Shown in pieces: positions 16,776 to 26,271 of a stretch of 53,527 nt of DNA (positions are counted from its first letter, which is position 1; every line of letters starts with the position of its first letter). The translations under genes and the position numbers were made by a program. Location of the stretch: NCBI GenBank assembly GCA_039182735.1, contig JBCDCB010000018.1, forward strand, positions 1 through 53,527. The letters are read 5' to 3'. Under the pieces are notes generated by a model. It saw only the letters and a list, made by a program, of their open reading frames with translations. It made no database searches and was not told where the DNA came from. This DNA is from JBCDCB01 sp039182735 (GTDB taxonomy: Bacteria; Planctomycetota; Phycisphaerae; Phycisphaerales; UBA1924).

Positions 16776-17548
16776 TCGAGCCATCACTGGAGCCACGCAC
16801 GATGCGTTTCGCGCGCACCATCCTGCTGCCCCTCGCGCTCGTGACGAGTTCGGCTCTTGCGAACCCGACGATCACGGCGTTCAGCGGCGATGTCGCGTTC
16901 GACAGCGAGACCACGCTCTTCTTCGAGCTCGGCGGGGCCGCGGCCGGTGCCTTCGATCGCTACGAGATCACCGGCAGCGTGAGCCTCGACGCGCGGCTTT
17001 CCTTTGGCTTCGTCGGGTCGCTGCAACCGGGCTACGACCAGTCGTTCGAGATCCTGTCCGTCGATGGCTCGCTGGCCGGGCTGTTTCGAGATAAGAGCGG
17101 CGCGCCGATCGCGAGCGACGGTTTCGCGGGCGTTGTGGGGAACGTCCCCTACTTTCTCTCGTACGGCGCAGGCGGCGGCAGCGCGAGCGTCGAGCTCTCG
17201 TCCGAGCCCGCGCCGGCCGACACCGCGGCCATCGGGGTCGCGACGTTCGGAGGCGACCTCCGGATCAACAACGCGTCCACGCTGACGATCGAGATCGCCG
17301 GCGCGCTCGACTCGGACCAGGTTGTCGTCGGCGGCGACCTGACGCTCGAAGGCGGGCCGCTCAACGTTTCCATGCTCAACGGTGCAAAGGTTTTCCCGGG
17401 CCAGGTGTTCGAGATCATCGACGTTGGCGGAGCGACCTCGGGTTCGTTCGCGGGCCTCGGCGAGGGCGACGTCGTCACGACGATCGACGGCATCGATCTA
17501 CGCATCAGCTACACCGGCGGCGACGGAAACGATGTAGTGCTCTTCGTG
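16376..17548 (+). repeat. Three copies of a GGDGND beta-module spanning two genes
   Basis: Copies lie at about 16376-16710 (end of the first giant protein), 16861-17190 and 17236-17548 (start of the second). Shared features at protein level are an opening (G/S)GD(V/L)xF/I, E(L/I)xGxxxGxFDR-like, (N/D)QxFE(I/F), DGxxxGxFR-like, and a closing YxGGDGND(I/V)xL in copies one and three (degenerate GAGGGS in copy two). They are similar as protein, not as DNA. Confidence 0.6.
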
Positions 17549-20500
17549 CCGCCGCTGGTACCGCTCACCGACGCGCCGTGCTTCGAGCGCACCGCGGTCG
17601 ATTCTTTCGCCCGTGCGGAGTCGATCGTGATCGGCGACCTGGATGGAGATGGCGATCTCGACCTCGTCGCCTCGTCGCCCGACGTAGACGGTTTCGGGAC
17701 GTTCGCGTGGTACCGCAACGATGGCGCGGACCCGCCGGGGTTCGAGCGGCGCGAGCTTGCCGCGATGGTGGACTTCAACTCGGCGGCCATCGCCGACATG
17801 AACGACGACACGCTGCCCGACATCGTGGCGGGCGGTCGGCTCGGAGCACCCGGCGCGATTGCGGTCTTCATCAACGACGGGCTCGAACCGCCGGGCTTTA
17901 CGCTGAGCGCGGTGACGAATGGGCTGCCGCCACAGCAGATCACGTCTGTTTCGACCGCGGATCTGAACGGTGACGGGTTCCCCGAGATCCTTTCATCGAT
18001 CGTGCCGGAGCCGGACGAGCTGGACCCGATGAACCCCGAGGGCATCGGGCCGGCGACGATGTTCGTGCACGTCAACTCGCGCAACGGCGTGGACTACTCG
18101 GCGTTGACACTGGCCGACGCGCCCGCCGACCTTCCCGGAAAGCAACTGATCGCGGTGGATCTCGTGGGCGACGCAACGCCCGAGTTGATCACCGCGTCGA
18201 TCAGACCGAACGTCGCGTTCGCGTGGTACGCGATCGACGACCTCAGCGGCATGGGCATGTTCACCGTGAACGCGGTTCCATCGGGGCTCGACGTGAGCGG
18301 GCCGGCGATCGCGCACGCGGATCTTGACGGCGATGGCGACGAGGACGTGATCGTCGGGTCGTCCAACCTCGCCGCGAACGCCAACGTGCTGGCGTGGTAC
18401 GAGAATCGTCTGAACGAATCGATGCCCTTCGTCGAGCGCGACGTCTTCGTGCCGCAGGGCGGAACGTCCGCGGTGGCGCGTCCGCGGAACGTGCGCGCGG
18501 CCGACGTTGACGGCGACGGCGATCCCGACATCGTCGTCACATCCGAGAACGACAGCACGCTCGCGTTGTACCTCAACGATGGCGTGACGAACGACGACCG
18601 CTTCTCACAGGCGATCGTCGCGCAGGACGAGGACGGTGTCCGTGGGCTGGCGATCGGCGACGTGAACAACGACGGCGACACGGACATCGTCACCAGCGCG
18701 TTGCCATCGGTGAACGGGAGCGATTCGCGCGCGATCGCGCTGTTCAGCGCGGGCAGTGTGCTCAACGCGGACTCCGGCGATGTGTCCAGCGGGCTCGATG
18801 CCGCGGTGCGCAGCGCCGGTGCGCGTGATGTGCTGCGCGCCGAGCGCTCGGCGTTCAGCGAAGACTGCCTCGATACGCTCGACTTCCTCGGCAAGCCGGT
18901 CGAGATACGCGCGGATCGAGCGATCGAAGTCCCGACCGGTGTGAGCGTCCGTTTGAGCGACGAGTCCGTGCTCTCCGTAGACATGGGAGAGCGCATCGAC
19001 ATCGCCGGGAGCGTTGTTGTCCCTGCGCTTGCGGACGCCATGATCGATGCGGACGCGGCGGGCATCACCGGCGATCTCGACATCGGAAGCGGCTCGAGCC
19101 TCGGCGTGACCGGACCGGTGACGCTTCGGGGTGGCGCATCGCTCACGCCGCAGGGTCCGCTCACGCAGCTCAACCTCAACGGCGTTTTCGAAGATCTGCT
19201 CCCGATCGACGCCGACGGCGACGGCAACCTCGATCTCGCGTACACGCAGGCGGCGGCGACCGGTCTCACGCTGCTGTTCAACGACGGGAACGCCATGCCG
19301 GAACTCGGCGTCGCGAGCGGCACGAGCGGGAGTATCGGCGCATCGAACGGGCTCCTGCTCGCAGCAGACATCGACGGCAACGGGACCCCGGACATCGTGC
19401 AGGCGCAGGACGGCGTCGGTCTGGTGTGGTACGAGAACACGTCCGTCGGCGGAACGGTCTCGTTCACCGAGCGCTTGATCCGATCGGAGTCGGGTGACTT
19501 CGTCTCGTTCGACGCGGGCCAGCTCACCGAGGGTGACTCGGATGTCGATCTCGTCGCCGCGTTCGGCAACTCGATCCGCTGGTACGACAACCCGGGCGGA
19601 GGCGCGACGCCCTTCGCGTTCGCCGTCGTCGCGTCCGGGTTCGGCGGCAGCGCCGATCCGATCGTCCGTATCGGGGATCTCGACGACGACGGGAACAACG
19701 ACATCGTCGCGCTCATCGGGGGGAACGATGCGCGACTCGTGTGGTACCGCAACCAAGGCGGCGCTTCGCCCGTGTTCACCGTGCCGCCCACGGTGATCAG
19801 CGACGCGATCGTCGGTGACGACCTGTCGGTCATTGATATCGACGACGACGGCGATCTCGATGTGTTCCTCGATTCGAACGGATCGTTCGTCTGGTTCGAC
19901 AACGACGACGGGGACAACACCTTCACGCAGCGCACGATCGTCTCCCGTTCAATCGGATCGGCGGTCATCGCGCGAACACTGGACATCGACGCGGACGGCG
20001 ACATCGACGTGCTCGCGAGCGATGAATCGGGCTCCGGTGTCGAGGTCTTCGAGAACAACGGCGCGTCGCCGCCCGTCTTCACTCGTCGCGCGTTCAATGC
20101 AACCGGCAACAGCATCGCTGCGCTCGGTACCGGCGACATCGACGGCGACGGCGATCCCGACGCGATCATCGGGACCGACGCCGGCGTGTTCCTCGAGTGG
20201 CTCGCCAACACGCGCGACGGGCTGATCGAGATCGCGTCGAACGGCGCGAGCCTCGATGCCGCATCCGACCTGCTGCTGCGGAACACGGAGCTCAGGCTCG
20301 CCAATGGGAGCAGCGTCAACACGGCCGGTGGAATCGACTTCGATCGCCGCACAACGGTCTCCGGTTCCGGGGTGCTGCAGGCGCTGCAGGGTGTCCGATC
20401 CGCGGGCGCCTTGGCGCCGGACGTCGGGCAAGTGCTCACCATCGCGGGTGACTACGAACAGCGCTTCACCGATCCGATCGACGGGCAGACCGACTCCGGC

Positions 20501-22162
20501 GACCTCCGCATCGACCTCGGCGATGGCATGTCGCCAAACGGCACACTCGCGAGCGTCACCGGCAGCGCCACGCTCGCGGGCGGACTGATCGTCAATGCCG
20601 ACGGAGAAGTCGATCCGCCGCCGATGGTGACTCGGTTCGATGTGCTCCAGGCGAACGCGGTGATCGGGACCTTCGACGTGGGGCTGCTCCCGCCGGTGAC
20701 GCCCGACGCGATGGGACGTTCGCGTTTCCTGCGCATCGAGTACCCGAGCGGGCCGCCCATAGCGCGCGGCACCGCCACGGTGTCCGTCGTGGTGGACTCG
20801 CTCGACGAGGACATCGAGTCGGAGTCGGCGGCGATCTTCAACATCGACGGCGAGCCCGTGGCCGCGGCGTCCGACGATCTCAACGGCGACGGGTTCGTGG
20901 ACATCGCCCTCGCGATCCCGGATCTCGGCGATCCCGACGGTGCGCCCGGGCAGGTCCTCGTGCTGCTCAACCGCGGGCTTTCCGGGTCCGAATGGCTCGG
21001 GTACGACATCGATCCCGCGGGCACGATCCAACTCGCCGTCGGGATCAAGCCCAGCGCGATCGATATCGGCAACTTTGATGATCTTGGCGGGCTGGATATC
21101 GCCGTCGCCAACGAACTCAGCGACAACGTCTTCGTCTTCACAAACGACGGTGCGCCGACCCCGACGTTCACCCTCGGCCCCGTGCTGAGCGCGGGCGACG
21201 CGCCGGTCTCGATCGCGTTCGGCAACCTGAACAACGACGGGTTGGACGATCTCGCAATCGCGGCGAGCGGGAGCGAGGAAGTTCGCGTCTTCGAAAACGC
21301 CGGCGCCGGCTACACCCCGCTGGCACCGCTCGCGACGGCGCCATTCCGCCCGGGTGTCATCGGATGGGGCAACCTCGATAACGACAAGTGGGACGACCTC
21401 GCGGTGGCGCTCACGGGCGATGCGCTCATCCGCGCGTACCGCAATGTGAACGACGGCATTGGCCTCGGTCTCACCACGGTCGATATCCCGACCGGCGAAT
21501 CCCCGCAACAGCTCATCATCGCACCGCTCGACGCGGGCGGCACCGCGGACCTCGCCGTCACCAACCGCGCGAGCGACAGCATCTCCGTGGTGCTGAGCAA
21601 CAGCGACTTCTCGTTCCAGCCGAGCGTCGAACTCCCCATCGGCAACGCGCCCGATTCCCTCGCACCGGGCGACTTCGATAACGATGGCGACCTCGATATC
21701 GCGTACATCTCCCAGACCGAGAGCGGACGCAGGATCGAGACGCTCCGCAACGACTTGACCGACGGGCAACTCGTCTTCACGCCCTCGACCGATCAGAACG
21801 AGGGCAACCTCGATCCCGGCGGCGTGCCCTTCTTCGTCTTCGCGGGCGACGCCGACAACGACGGAAGGACTGACATCATCGCCCTCGCGTCCACCGAGAC
21901 CGGCACTGCGGGCGCGCGCGGACCGCTCCCGCTCTCCCGTGTGGGCGTTGCGCTGCAGCCGGGGTGCCCGGGCGATACCAACGGCGACGGCATGACCTCA
22001 ACCGCCGACATCACGTTTATTGTTTCGAATCTCGGTGCGGGCTCGCCCGGCGCTGTGGGAACACCGGGCGATGCGGACGGCGATGGTGTCACCGCGACCG
22101 CCGACATCACGTTCGTGGTCAGCAACCTCGGCTGCACGAACGTGCCAAAGGCCGCGCGCTGA
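16802..22162 (+). CDS. Giant secreted FG-GAP/VCBS-repeat protein with dockerin-like C-terminus
   Basis: The 1786-residue protein has a signal peptide (MRFARTILLPLALVTSSALA). Two GGDGND-type beta-modules (about 20-135 and 145-249) are followed by about 18 FG-GAP/VCBS blades with DxDGDGDxD motifs from residue 270 on. These fall in three groups separated by beta-helix-like linkers (about 700-790 and 1140-1310). From about 1720 the tail GCPGDTNGDGMTSTADIT, VSNLGAG, TPGDADGDGVTATADIT, VSNLGC is the same duplicated Ca-binding, Cys-flanked module as in the M14 peptidase. The protein probably sits on the cell surface as a large Ca-stabilised scaffold or adhesin. GGAG 9 bases before ATG 16802 fixes the start; the 26-bp gap to the upstream gene suggests one transcript. 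Confidence 0.83.
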   Translation: MRFARTILLPLALVTSSALANPTITAFSGDVAFDSETTLFFELGGAAAGAFDRYEITGSVSLDARLSFGFVGSLQPGYDQSFEILSVDGSLAGLFRDKSGAPIASDGFAGVVGNVPYFLSYGAGGGSASVELSSEPAPADTAAIGVATFGGDLRINNASTLTIEIAGALDSDQVVVGGDLTLEGGPLNVSMLNGAKVFPGQVFEIIDVGGATSGSFAGLGEGDVVTTIDGIDLRISYTGGDGNDVVLFVPPLVPLTDAPCFERTAVDSFARAESIVIGDLDGDGDLDLVASSPDVDGFGTFAWYRNDGADPPGFERRELAAMVDFNSAAIADMNDDTLPDIVAGGRLGAPGAIAVFINDGLEPPGFTLSAVTNGLPPQQITSVSTADLNGDGFPEILSSIVPEPDELDPMNPEGIGPATMFVHVNSRNGVDYSALTLADAPADLPGKQLIAVDLVGDATPELITASIRPNVAFAWYAIDDLSGMGMFTVNAVPSGLDVSGPAIAHADLDGDGDEDVIVGSSNLAANANVLAWYENRLNESMPFVERDVFVPQGGTSAVARPRNVRAADVDGDGDPDIVVTSENDSTLALYLNDGVTNDDRFSQAIVAQDEDGVRGLAIGDVNNDGDTDIVTSALPSVNGSDSRAIALFSAGSVLNADSGDVSSGLDAAVRSAGARDVLRAERSAFSEDCLDTLDFLGKPVEIRADRAIEVPTGVSVRLSDESVLSVDMGERIDIAGSVVVPALADAMIDADAAGITGDLDIGSGSSLGVTGPVTLRGGASLTPQGPLTQLNLNGVFEDLLPIDADGDGNLDLAYTQAAATGLTLLFNDGNAMPELGVASGTSGSIGASNGLLLAADIDGNGTPDIVQAQDGVGLVWYENTSVGGTVSFTERLIRSESGDFVSFDAGQLTEGDSDVDLVAAFGNSIRWYDNPGGGATPFAFAVVASGFGGSADPIVRIGDLDDDGNNDIVALIGGNDARLVWYRNQGGASPVFTVPPTVISDAIVGDDLSVIDIDDDGDLDVFLDSNGSFVWFDNDDGDNTFTQRTIVSRSIGSAVIARTLDIDADGDIDVLASDESGSGVEVFENNGASPPVFTRRAFNATGNSIAALGTGDIDGDGDPDAIIGTDAGVFLEWLANTRDGLIEIASNGASLDAASDLLLRNTELRLANGSSVNTAGGIDFDRRTTVSGSGVLQALQGVRSAGALAPDVGQVLTIAGDYEQRFTDPIDGQTDSGDLRIDLGDGMSPNGTLASVTGSATLAGGLIVNADGEVDPPPMVTRFDVLQANAVIGTFDVGLLPPVTPDAMGRSRFLRIEYPSGPPIARGTATVSVVVDSLDEDIESESAAIFNIDGEPVAAASDDLNGDGFVDIALAIPDLGDPDGAPGQVLVLLNRGLSGSEWLGYDIDPAGTIQLAVGIKPSAIDIGNFDDLGGLDIAVANELSDNVFVFTNDGAPTPTFTLGPVLSAGDAPVSIAFGNLNNDGLDDLAIAASGSEEVRVFENAGAGYTPLAPLATAPFRPGVIGWGNLDNDKWDDLAVALTGDALIRAYRNVNDGIGLGLTTVDIPTGESPQQLIIAPLDAGGTADLAVTNRASDSISVVLSNSDFSFQPSVELPIGNAPDSLAPGDFDNDGDLDIAYISQTESGRRIETLRNDLTDGQLVFTPSTDQNEGNLDPGGVPFFVFAGDADNDGRTDIIALASTETGTAGARGPLPLSRVGVALQPGCPGDTNGDGMTSTADITFIVSNLGAGSPGAVGTPGDADGDGVTATADITFVVSNLGCTNVPKAAR

Positions 22163-22183
22163 CGACCGGCTGACGATCGTGCG

Positions 22184-22207
22184 CACGCATCAGCGCACCG
22201 ATGCGTG
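22184..22207. terminator. Stem-loop between convergent genes
   Basis: CACGCATC (22184-22191), loop AGCGCACC, GATGCGTG (22200-22207): a perfect 8-bp stem in the 47-bp space between the two converging stop codons. It would serve both transcripts. No U-tract on either side, so the terminator call is tentative. Confidence 0.42.
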
Positions 22208-22209
22208 TC

Positions 22210-23547
22210 CTACCGCACGACATGCAGTTCGGTCTGCCGCCCGTTGAGATAACGCACGACGCCGCCTTCGAAGATTGCGTCTTCTTCCTGCATGATGCGC
22301 ACGACCTGACCGCCCCACTCCTCAATGGGCTCCGTGATGCTCAGCTCGATCGCGTAGGCGGTCATGTCGTGGATGGGATAGTCACCCCGCCCCGGCACAC
22401 CCCCCTGCTTATCCCACATGCCGATCGCGGGGCCCGCGGCGTGCCCGTGGAAACCGATGGGATGCGTGTAGACCATGGACTCGATGCCGCGTGCTTCCGC
22501 CTCTTTGAGGGTGTCGTGAAGCACCTCGTTTCCGGTGCGTCCCACGCCGAAGCGCGACGTGAGGATGTCCTGCATCTCGTTGCCTCGGCGGAACGCGTCT
22601 CGCAGTCCTGCGGGCGGTTCCTTCTCGCCGCGACGCAGCACGTAGGCCATCTGCTGGGTGTCGGTGTGGAGGCGGAGGTACACGATCCCGAGGTCGAGGT
22701 GCAGCAGGTCGCCGCGCTGGATCACCTCTTCGCCTCCGCTGATCATATCAAGCAGATCGGTGCTCGAAGACGCGCGCTGGATCGACACCAGCGGGTGGAA
22801 CCACGTGACGAGCCCGAGCTCGCGGATGCGTTCGCGGCACCACCACTTCACATCGTCGGTTGTCGTCACGCCCGGCTGGATCACGCGCTCTGATAACGCC
22901 TCGGCGATGATCTCGTGCGCGATTCGGCACACGGACGCGTAGACATCGAGCTCCTCCGGGAGGCGACGCTCGAGCCAGCCGACCGCGAGCCTCTCCCCCG
23001 AGACCACGCGCCCGCGAAGCGCTGTGGGCAGGGTTTCAATGAGTTCGGCGTGCTGCGTGTGCGTCATGCCGTCGGCGAGCGCAAAGGTTGATGACGTGTT
23101 GAGCGCGATGCGCTTTGGATCGCGCTCCTCGATGATCTCGACGAGACGCGCCCACTGATCGGGCTGTGATTCCGGATCCCACGCGGCTTCGAAGAACTCA
23201 CCGACGCTGTAGCGCGAAACGGCGAGACGCTCAACGCCCTTCTCCGGACCCCGATCGTAGAAAACGAGGACTGTGCGACGGCGGGCGTTGATCCACGTCG
23301 CAGGCAGCATGGTCTTGATGACCGGATCTTCGTTGTACTCGCGGCCGAGCACGATCCACATGTCGATATCCTGCTCGCGCATGAGCGCCGGGACGATCGT
23401 CTCGAAACGCTGCATCAGCCAGCGATCGATGACCTCCACACGTTCGCGCATCGGCAGGATCACGCCCGGATTCCCCGCGAAAGCCGGTGTGCTCGTGCAG
23501 AACGCCGCAAAGAGAAAAAACAGTGACACGAACACGGCTTGCTGCAT
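22210..23547 (-). CDS. Secreted M24-family metallopeptidase (Xaa-Pro aminopeptidase-like)
   Basis: The 445-residue protein starts with a signal peptide (MQQAVFVSLFFLFAAF to TPAFA). The N-terminal creatinase-like domain leads to a pita-bread M24 fold. Candidate metal ligands are present: Asp of HLDLGIVY, Asp of LHTDTQQ, His of THPIGFHGHA, Glu of AIELSITEP and Glu of QEEDAIFEGG. It should hydrolyse dipeptide bonds, often Xaa-Pro, in the periplasm or outside. ATG 23547 is preceded by AAGGAG at 8 bases. The gene lies 45 bp after the MFS gene on the same strand, so co-transcription is possible. Confidence 0.88.
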   Translation of the reverse strand: MQQAVFVSLFFLFAAFCTSTPAFAGNPGVILPMRERVEVIDRWLMQRFETIVPALMREQDIDMWIVLGREYNEDPVIKTMLPATWINARRRTVLVFYDRGPEKGVERLAVSRYSVGEFFEAAWDPESQPDQWARLVEIIEERDPKRIALNTSSTFALADGMTHTQHAELIETLPTALRGRVVSGERLAVGWLERRLPEELDVYASVCRIAHEIIAEALSERVIQPGVTTTDDVKWWCRERIRELGLVTWFHPLVSIQRASSSTDLLDMISGGEEVIQRGDLLHLDLGIVYLRLHTDTQQMAYVLRRGEKEPPAGLRDAFRRGNEMQDILTSRFGVGRTGNEVLHDTLKEAEARGIESMVYTHPIGFHGHAAGPAIGMWDKQGGVPGRGDYPIHDMTAYAIELSITEPIEEWGGQVVRIMQEEDAIFEGGVVRYLNGRQTELHVVR

Positions 23548-23592
23548 GGAGCGGGCTCCTTCGATGCGTGATCGACAAGGACACAGCGCATC

Positions 23593-24897
23593 CTACAGCT
23601 GCGCGTGCGAGGGAGGGACCGGTCTCCGCAGCGCGCACGCCGCGAGCATGACCGGCACGCACATCGCAACACACGCGTAGAGACCGGCATCGAACGCCCC
23701 CGTGCGATCGACGCTCACGCCGAGCACGACGGGCCCGAGCCCGGTGCCGGCGACGCCAACGAGCATGACGAACGATCGGATGGCACCGTGATGCGCACGC
23801 CCAAAGTACCGCGCGACGGCGGGGTTCCCGACGCCGACCGACAGCGCCTGCGAAACGCCGAACGCGCCCATGCTCAGGTGCATCACGAGCAGTGAATCGA
23901 TGAGCGTCGGCAGCAACGCGGAAGTGGCGAGCAGCGCGAGTGAGAGGGGCAGGAGCGCCCGAGCTGATACACGGTCCGCAAGCCAACCGACCGGGAAGAT
24001 GCAGAGCATCACGACGAACGACCAGGTGCGCAGGATCGAAGCGGACTGATTCGGGTCGAGGCCGCCGGCTTCCAGCATCGGCTGCGCATGAAAGATCAGC
24101 GCGGTCCCGATGAGGCCGTTGAGTGAAACGGTGAGCACAAGAATCCAGTACGCGGGCGACGCAATCGCTTGACGAAGCGTGAACGCCGGGTCGATGTGGC
24201 GGTGCTTGGTCGGACCGAGCTCCTCTGATTCGTCGCCGTGTTCATGCACCGGCGCATCGTGCGTAGGGTCGCCATCGAGGCGCTGGCCGACCTCCTCCGG
24301 ATGATCGCGCGCGACGAAGATCGCCAGCGGCAGTACGAGCAGCGCGACGCCGGCGCCGAGCAGCGCGTACGCCGACTGCCAACCGACCGACTGGACGAGC
24401 CCCAGCGCCAGCGCGGGGATCGCCGCGAACCCGAACTGCGTGAGCGTGAGCTTGATGCCGTTCATCGTGCCGAGCCTCCGCTCGAACCACAGCGCGAGCG
24501 TGTGCCCGCTGATAAGCCCGAGCGACCCCTGTCCGAGGAACCGCAGGAGGAAGAACCCGATCGTGAGCGAGACGGCCTCGCGCGCGAAGCCGATCGCGCC
24601 GCACGCGAGCGCGAAGAGCACCGCGATGACGCCCGACATCACCCGCGGGCCGAACCGATCCGAGAGCTTGCCCACGAAGACGAGCGGCAGCGCGGCGGTC
24701 ATCGTCCCGATCATGTACGCGGTGCTGAGCGCGGAAGCCGAGAGCCCGAGGTCTTCGCTGATCGCGTTGTTGAACTGGCTGACGACGACGGTCTGCCCCG
24801 GCGCGGTCGCGATGAGCAGCAGCGTCGCGACCCCCACCATCCGGTAGCCGTGGAAGGGGCGGGCGCGCGATCCGATGAGATGAGGCGGCTCGTTCAA
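23593..24897 (-). CDS. Major facilitator superfamily transporter
   Basis: The 434-residue protein has about 12 transmembrane segments. The first half begins with FHGYRMVGVATLLLIA, and the loop between helices 2 and 3 reads GKLSDRFGPRVM, the MFS signature GxLaDrxGxr. A cytoplasmic His/Asp-rich loop (DPTHDAPVHEHGDESEELG) lies between the halves, and the equivalent loop in the second half reads VGWLADRVSARAL. The substrate is unknown; it resembles oxalate/formate-type or monocarboxylate-like MFS proteins only loosely. The TTG start at 24897 overlaps the stop of the upstream gene (TTGA), implying coupling; ATG 24840 is an alternative. Confidence 0.85.
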   Translation of the reverse strand: MNEPPHLIGSRARPFHGYRMVGVATLLLIATAPGQTVVVSQFNNAISEDLGLSASALSTAYMIGTMTAALPLVFVGKLSDRFGPRVMSGVIAVLFALACGAIGFAREAVSLTIGFFLLRFLGQGSLGLISGHTLALWFERRLGTMNGIKLTLTQFGFAAIPALALGLVQSVGWQSAYALLGAGVALLVLPLAIFVARDHPEEVGQRLDGDPTHDAPVHEHGDESEELGPTKHRHIDPAFTLRQAIASPAYWILVLTVSLNGLIGTALIFHAQPMLEAGGLDPNQSASILRTWSFVVMLCIFPVGWLADRVSARALLPLSLALLATSALLPTLIDSLLVMHLSMGAFGVSQALSVGVGNPAVARYFGRAHHGAIRSFVMLVGVAGTGLGPVVLGVSVDRTGAFDAGLYACVAMCVPVMLAACALRRPVPPSHAQL

Positions 24898-25286
24898 GCC
24901 CGAAGCGTACGCGCGCGGCGGACGCGGATCGGACCCTTCGCGGTCGATGCGTCCACGGCGTGCCCGCGTTGTGTGATCTCGACCTCGCCGCGGAGCACGA
25001 GCCTTCGAGCCGCCATGCGGGCGTCTTCCATGAGGTCGCGCCAGCCCTCCGGGCTCACCGCCTTGGCGGCTTCGCTCGGACAGATGCTCGCGTCACCCGC
25101 GCGGGCACGCAGCAACTCGAGAATCGCTGCTTCCAGTTGGTCATCGATCGGCTTGTGTCCGCGCGAGCGACAGGACTTGGCGCAGTACTTGACCGTCTCC
25201 CAGTCGCGTTCCCACTTCTTGCGCCATTCGATCCGCCTGCCGCAAACGACGCAGAACTTCTCAGGAACCGACGCACCGCGGCTCAT
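24894..25286 (-). CDS. DUF2256-DUF3253 fusion protein
   Basis: The 130-residue protein has an N-terminal Cys motif FCVVCGRRIEWRKKW...VKYCAKSCR, with four Cys that can bind zinc, typical of DUF2256. A winged-helix-like DUF3253 follows (LEAAILELLRARAGDASICPSEAAKAV, WRDLMEDARMAARRLVLRGEVEITQRG). Both families are of unknown function and are commonly found together. It overlaps the methyltransferase stop by ATGA at the start and the MFS start by TTGA at its end, so the three genes are translationally chained. Confidence 0.85.
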   Translation of the reverse strand: MSRGASVPEKFCVVCGRRIEWRKKWERDWETVKYCAKSCRSRGHKPIDDQLEAAILELLRARAGDASICPSEAAKAVSPEGWRDLMEDARMAARRLVLRGEVEITQRGHAVDASTAKGPIRVRRARTLRA

Positions 25287-26122
25287 GCGGCGGCTTCGGT
25301 GAGCACCTGCTGGATCAACTCTTCGCCGACGTCGGCTCGTTTGCGCGCCACCATGGCAACGTAGTACAGGCGTTCACCGCTGACCGAAAGCCTGTGACAG
25401 TACCGACGATAGCTGTGCATTCGGAGCATGTCGGACTCCGTCAGGCGGCGGATGAGCTTCGCGAATCCCGTCGAGTCTTCGAGATCCACGAACTGCTCCT
25501 TGAGATTGAACGCGACCCAGCCGCCGGGTTCGACAAAGTTGTACGCGCTGGTGAACGCGCGAACAGGGATGTCGCCGAACCCGAGCGCCGCGACAACGGT
25601 CATGCAGTTCACGCCCGCGGCCTCGATGCGTGAGCGTTGCTCATCGCGCAGCTCGGTCAGATCGCCGACGATGTAATCGTCGTACATCCCCGGGCGATCG
25701 CGATCCGTCGCCGCGGCAGCCTCCGGGATGATGTCGATGCCGACCACCTCTTCGACGCCGAGCTCGTGCAGGCGCTGCCCGACCATGCCGTTGCCCGCGC
25801 CGACGTCGAGCACGCGGAGTTCTTCGGGACGGACGTCGTACTCCGCAACCGTCTCGGCCAGAAGATCAACCACCTTGAGCGGCGAAGAGCACTTCAGCGT
25901 CTTGTAGAACAGCCGCTCGTACAAGCCGGGGATGCTGTAGATCTCGCTGTAATCGTGGAACCGGAACGTACGCCACTCGTCATCGAGAAAGACCTCGCAC
26001 CACTCGGTGTCCTGCGTCAGCGGGTCGTCCGGCCTCGGGAATCGGATCCGGTACGACCGGCGTTTGAGACTCGGAAAGTTGCTCTCGATCGCTTGGTCAG
26101 GACGCAGCGGTGTGGTGGTCAT
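25283..26122 (-). CDS. Class I SAM-dependent methyltransferase
   Basis: The 279-residue protein has motif I VLDVGAGNGMVGQRL at about 110, followed by VVGIDIIPEA (acidic end of beta-2), a VAALGFGDIPVRAF stretch and GGWVAFNLKEQF (beta-5). An N-terminal segment of about 90 residues (WCEVFLDDEWRTFRFHDYSEIY) is not a recognised catalytic domain. The target could be a small molecule or protein and cannot be told. It is the first gene of the overlapping set with the DUF2256 and MFS genes and is 149 bp after pckA on the same strand. Confidence 0.8.
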   Translation of the reverse strand: MTTTPLRPDQAIESNFPSLKRRSYRIRFPRPDDPLTQDTEWCEVFLDDEWRTFRFHDYSEIYSIPGLYERLFYKTLKCSSPLKVVDLLAETVAEYDVRPEELRVLDVGAGNGMVGQRLHELGVEEVVGIDIIPEAAAATDRDRPGMYDDYIVGDLTELRDEQRSRIEAAGVNCMTVVAALGFGDIPVRAFTSAYNFVEPGGWVAFNLKEQFVDLEDSTGFAKLIRRLTESDMLRMHSYRRYCHRLSVSGERLYYVAMVARKRADVGEELIQQVLTEAAA

Positions 26123-26271
26123 GATCTCCGGCGGGCGCGGTTCTTAGCCGTGGCACGCGTGCGTACGGGTTCGGTGGCAAACATCCGGCAGGCAAGACAG
26201 CCTTGGCGCGCCGCTCGCGTCAGTCAACCCGCATGCCAGATGACGACACGGAGCGCTACGCAATCGAGGGA

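Noticed and set aside
18094..20442. 782-codon minus-strand frame within the FG-GAP protein gene
   Set aside because: Antisense of repeated Asp/Gly motifs, giving Ser/Pro-rich translation; no ribosome site or family.
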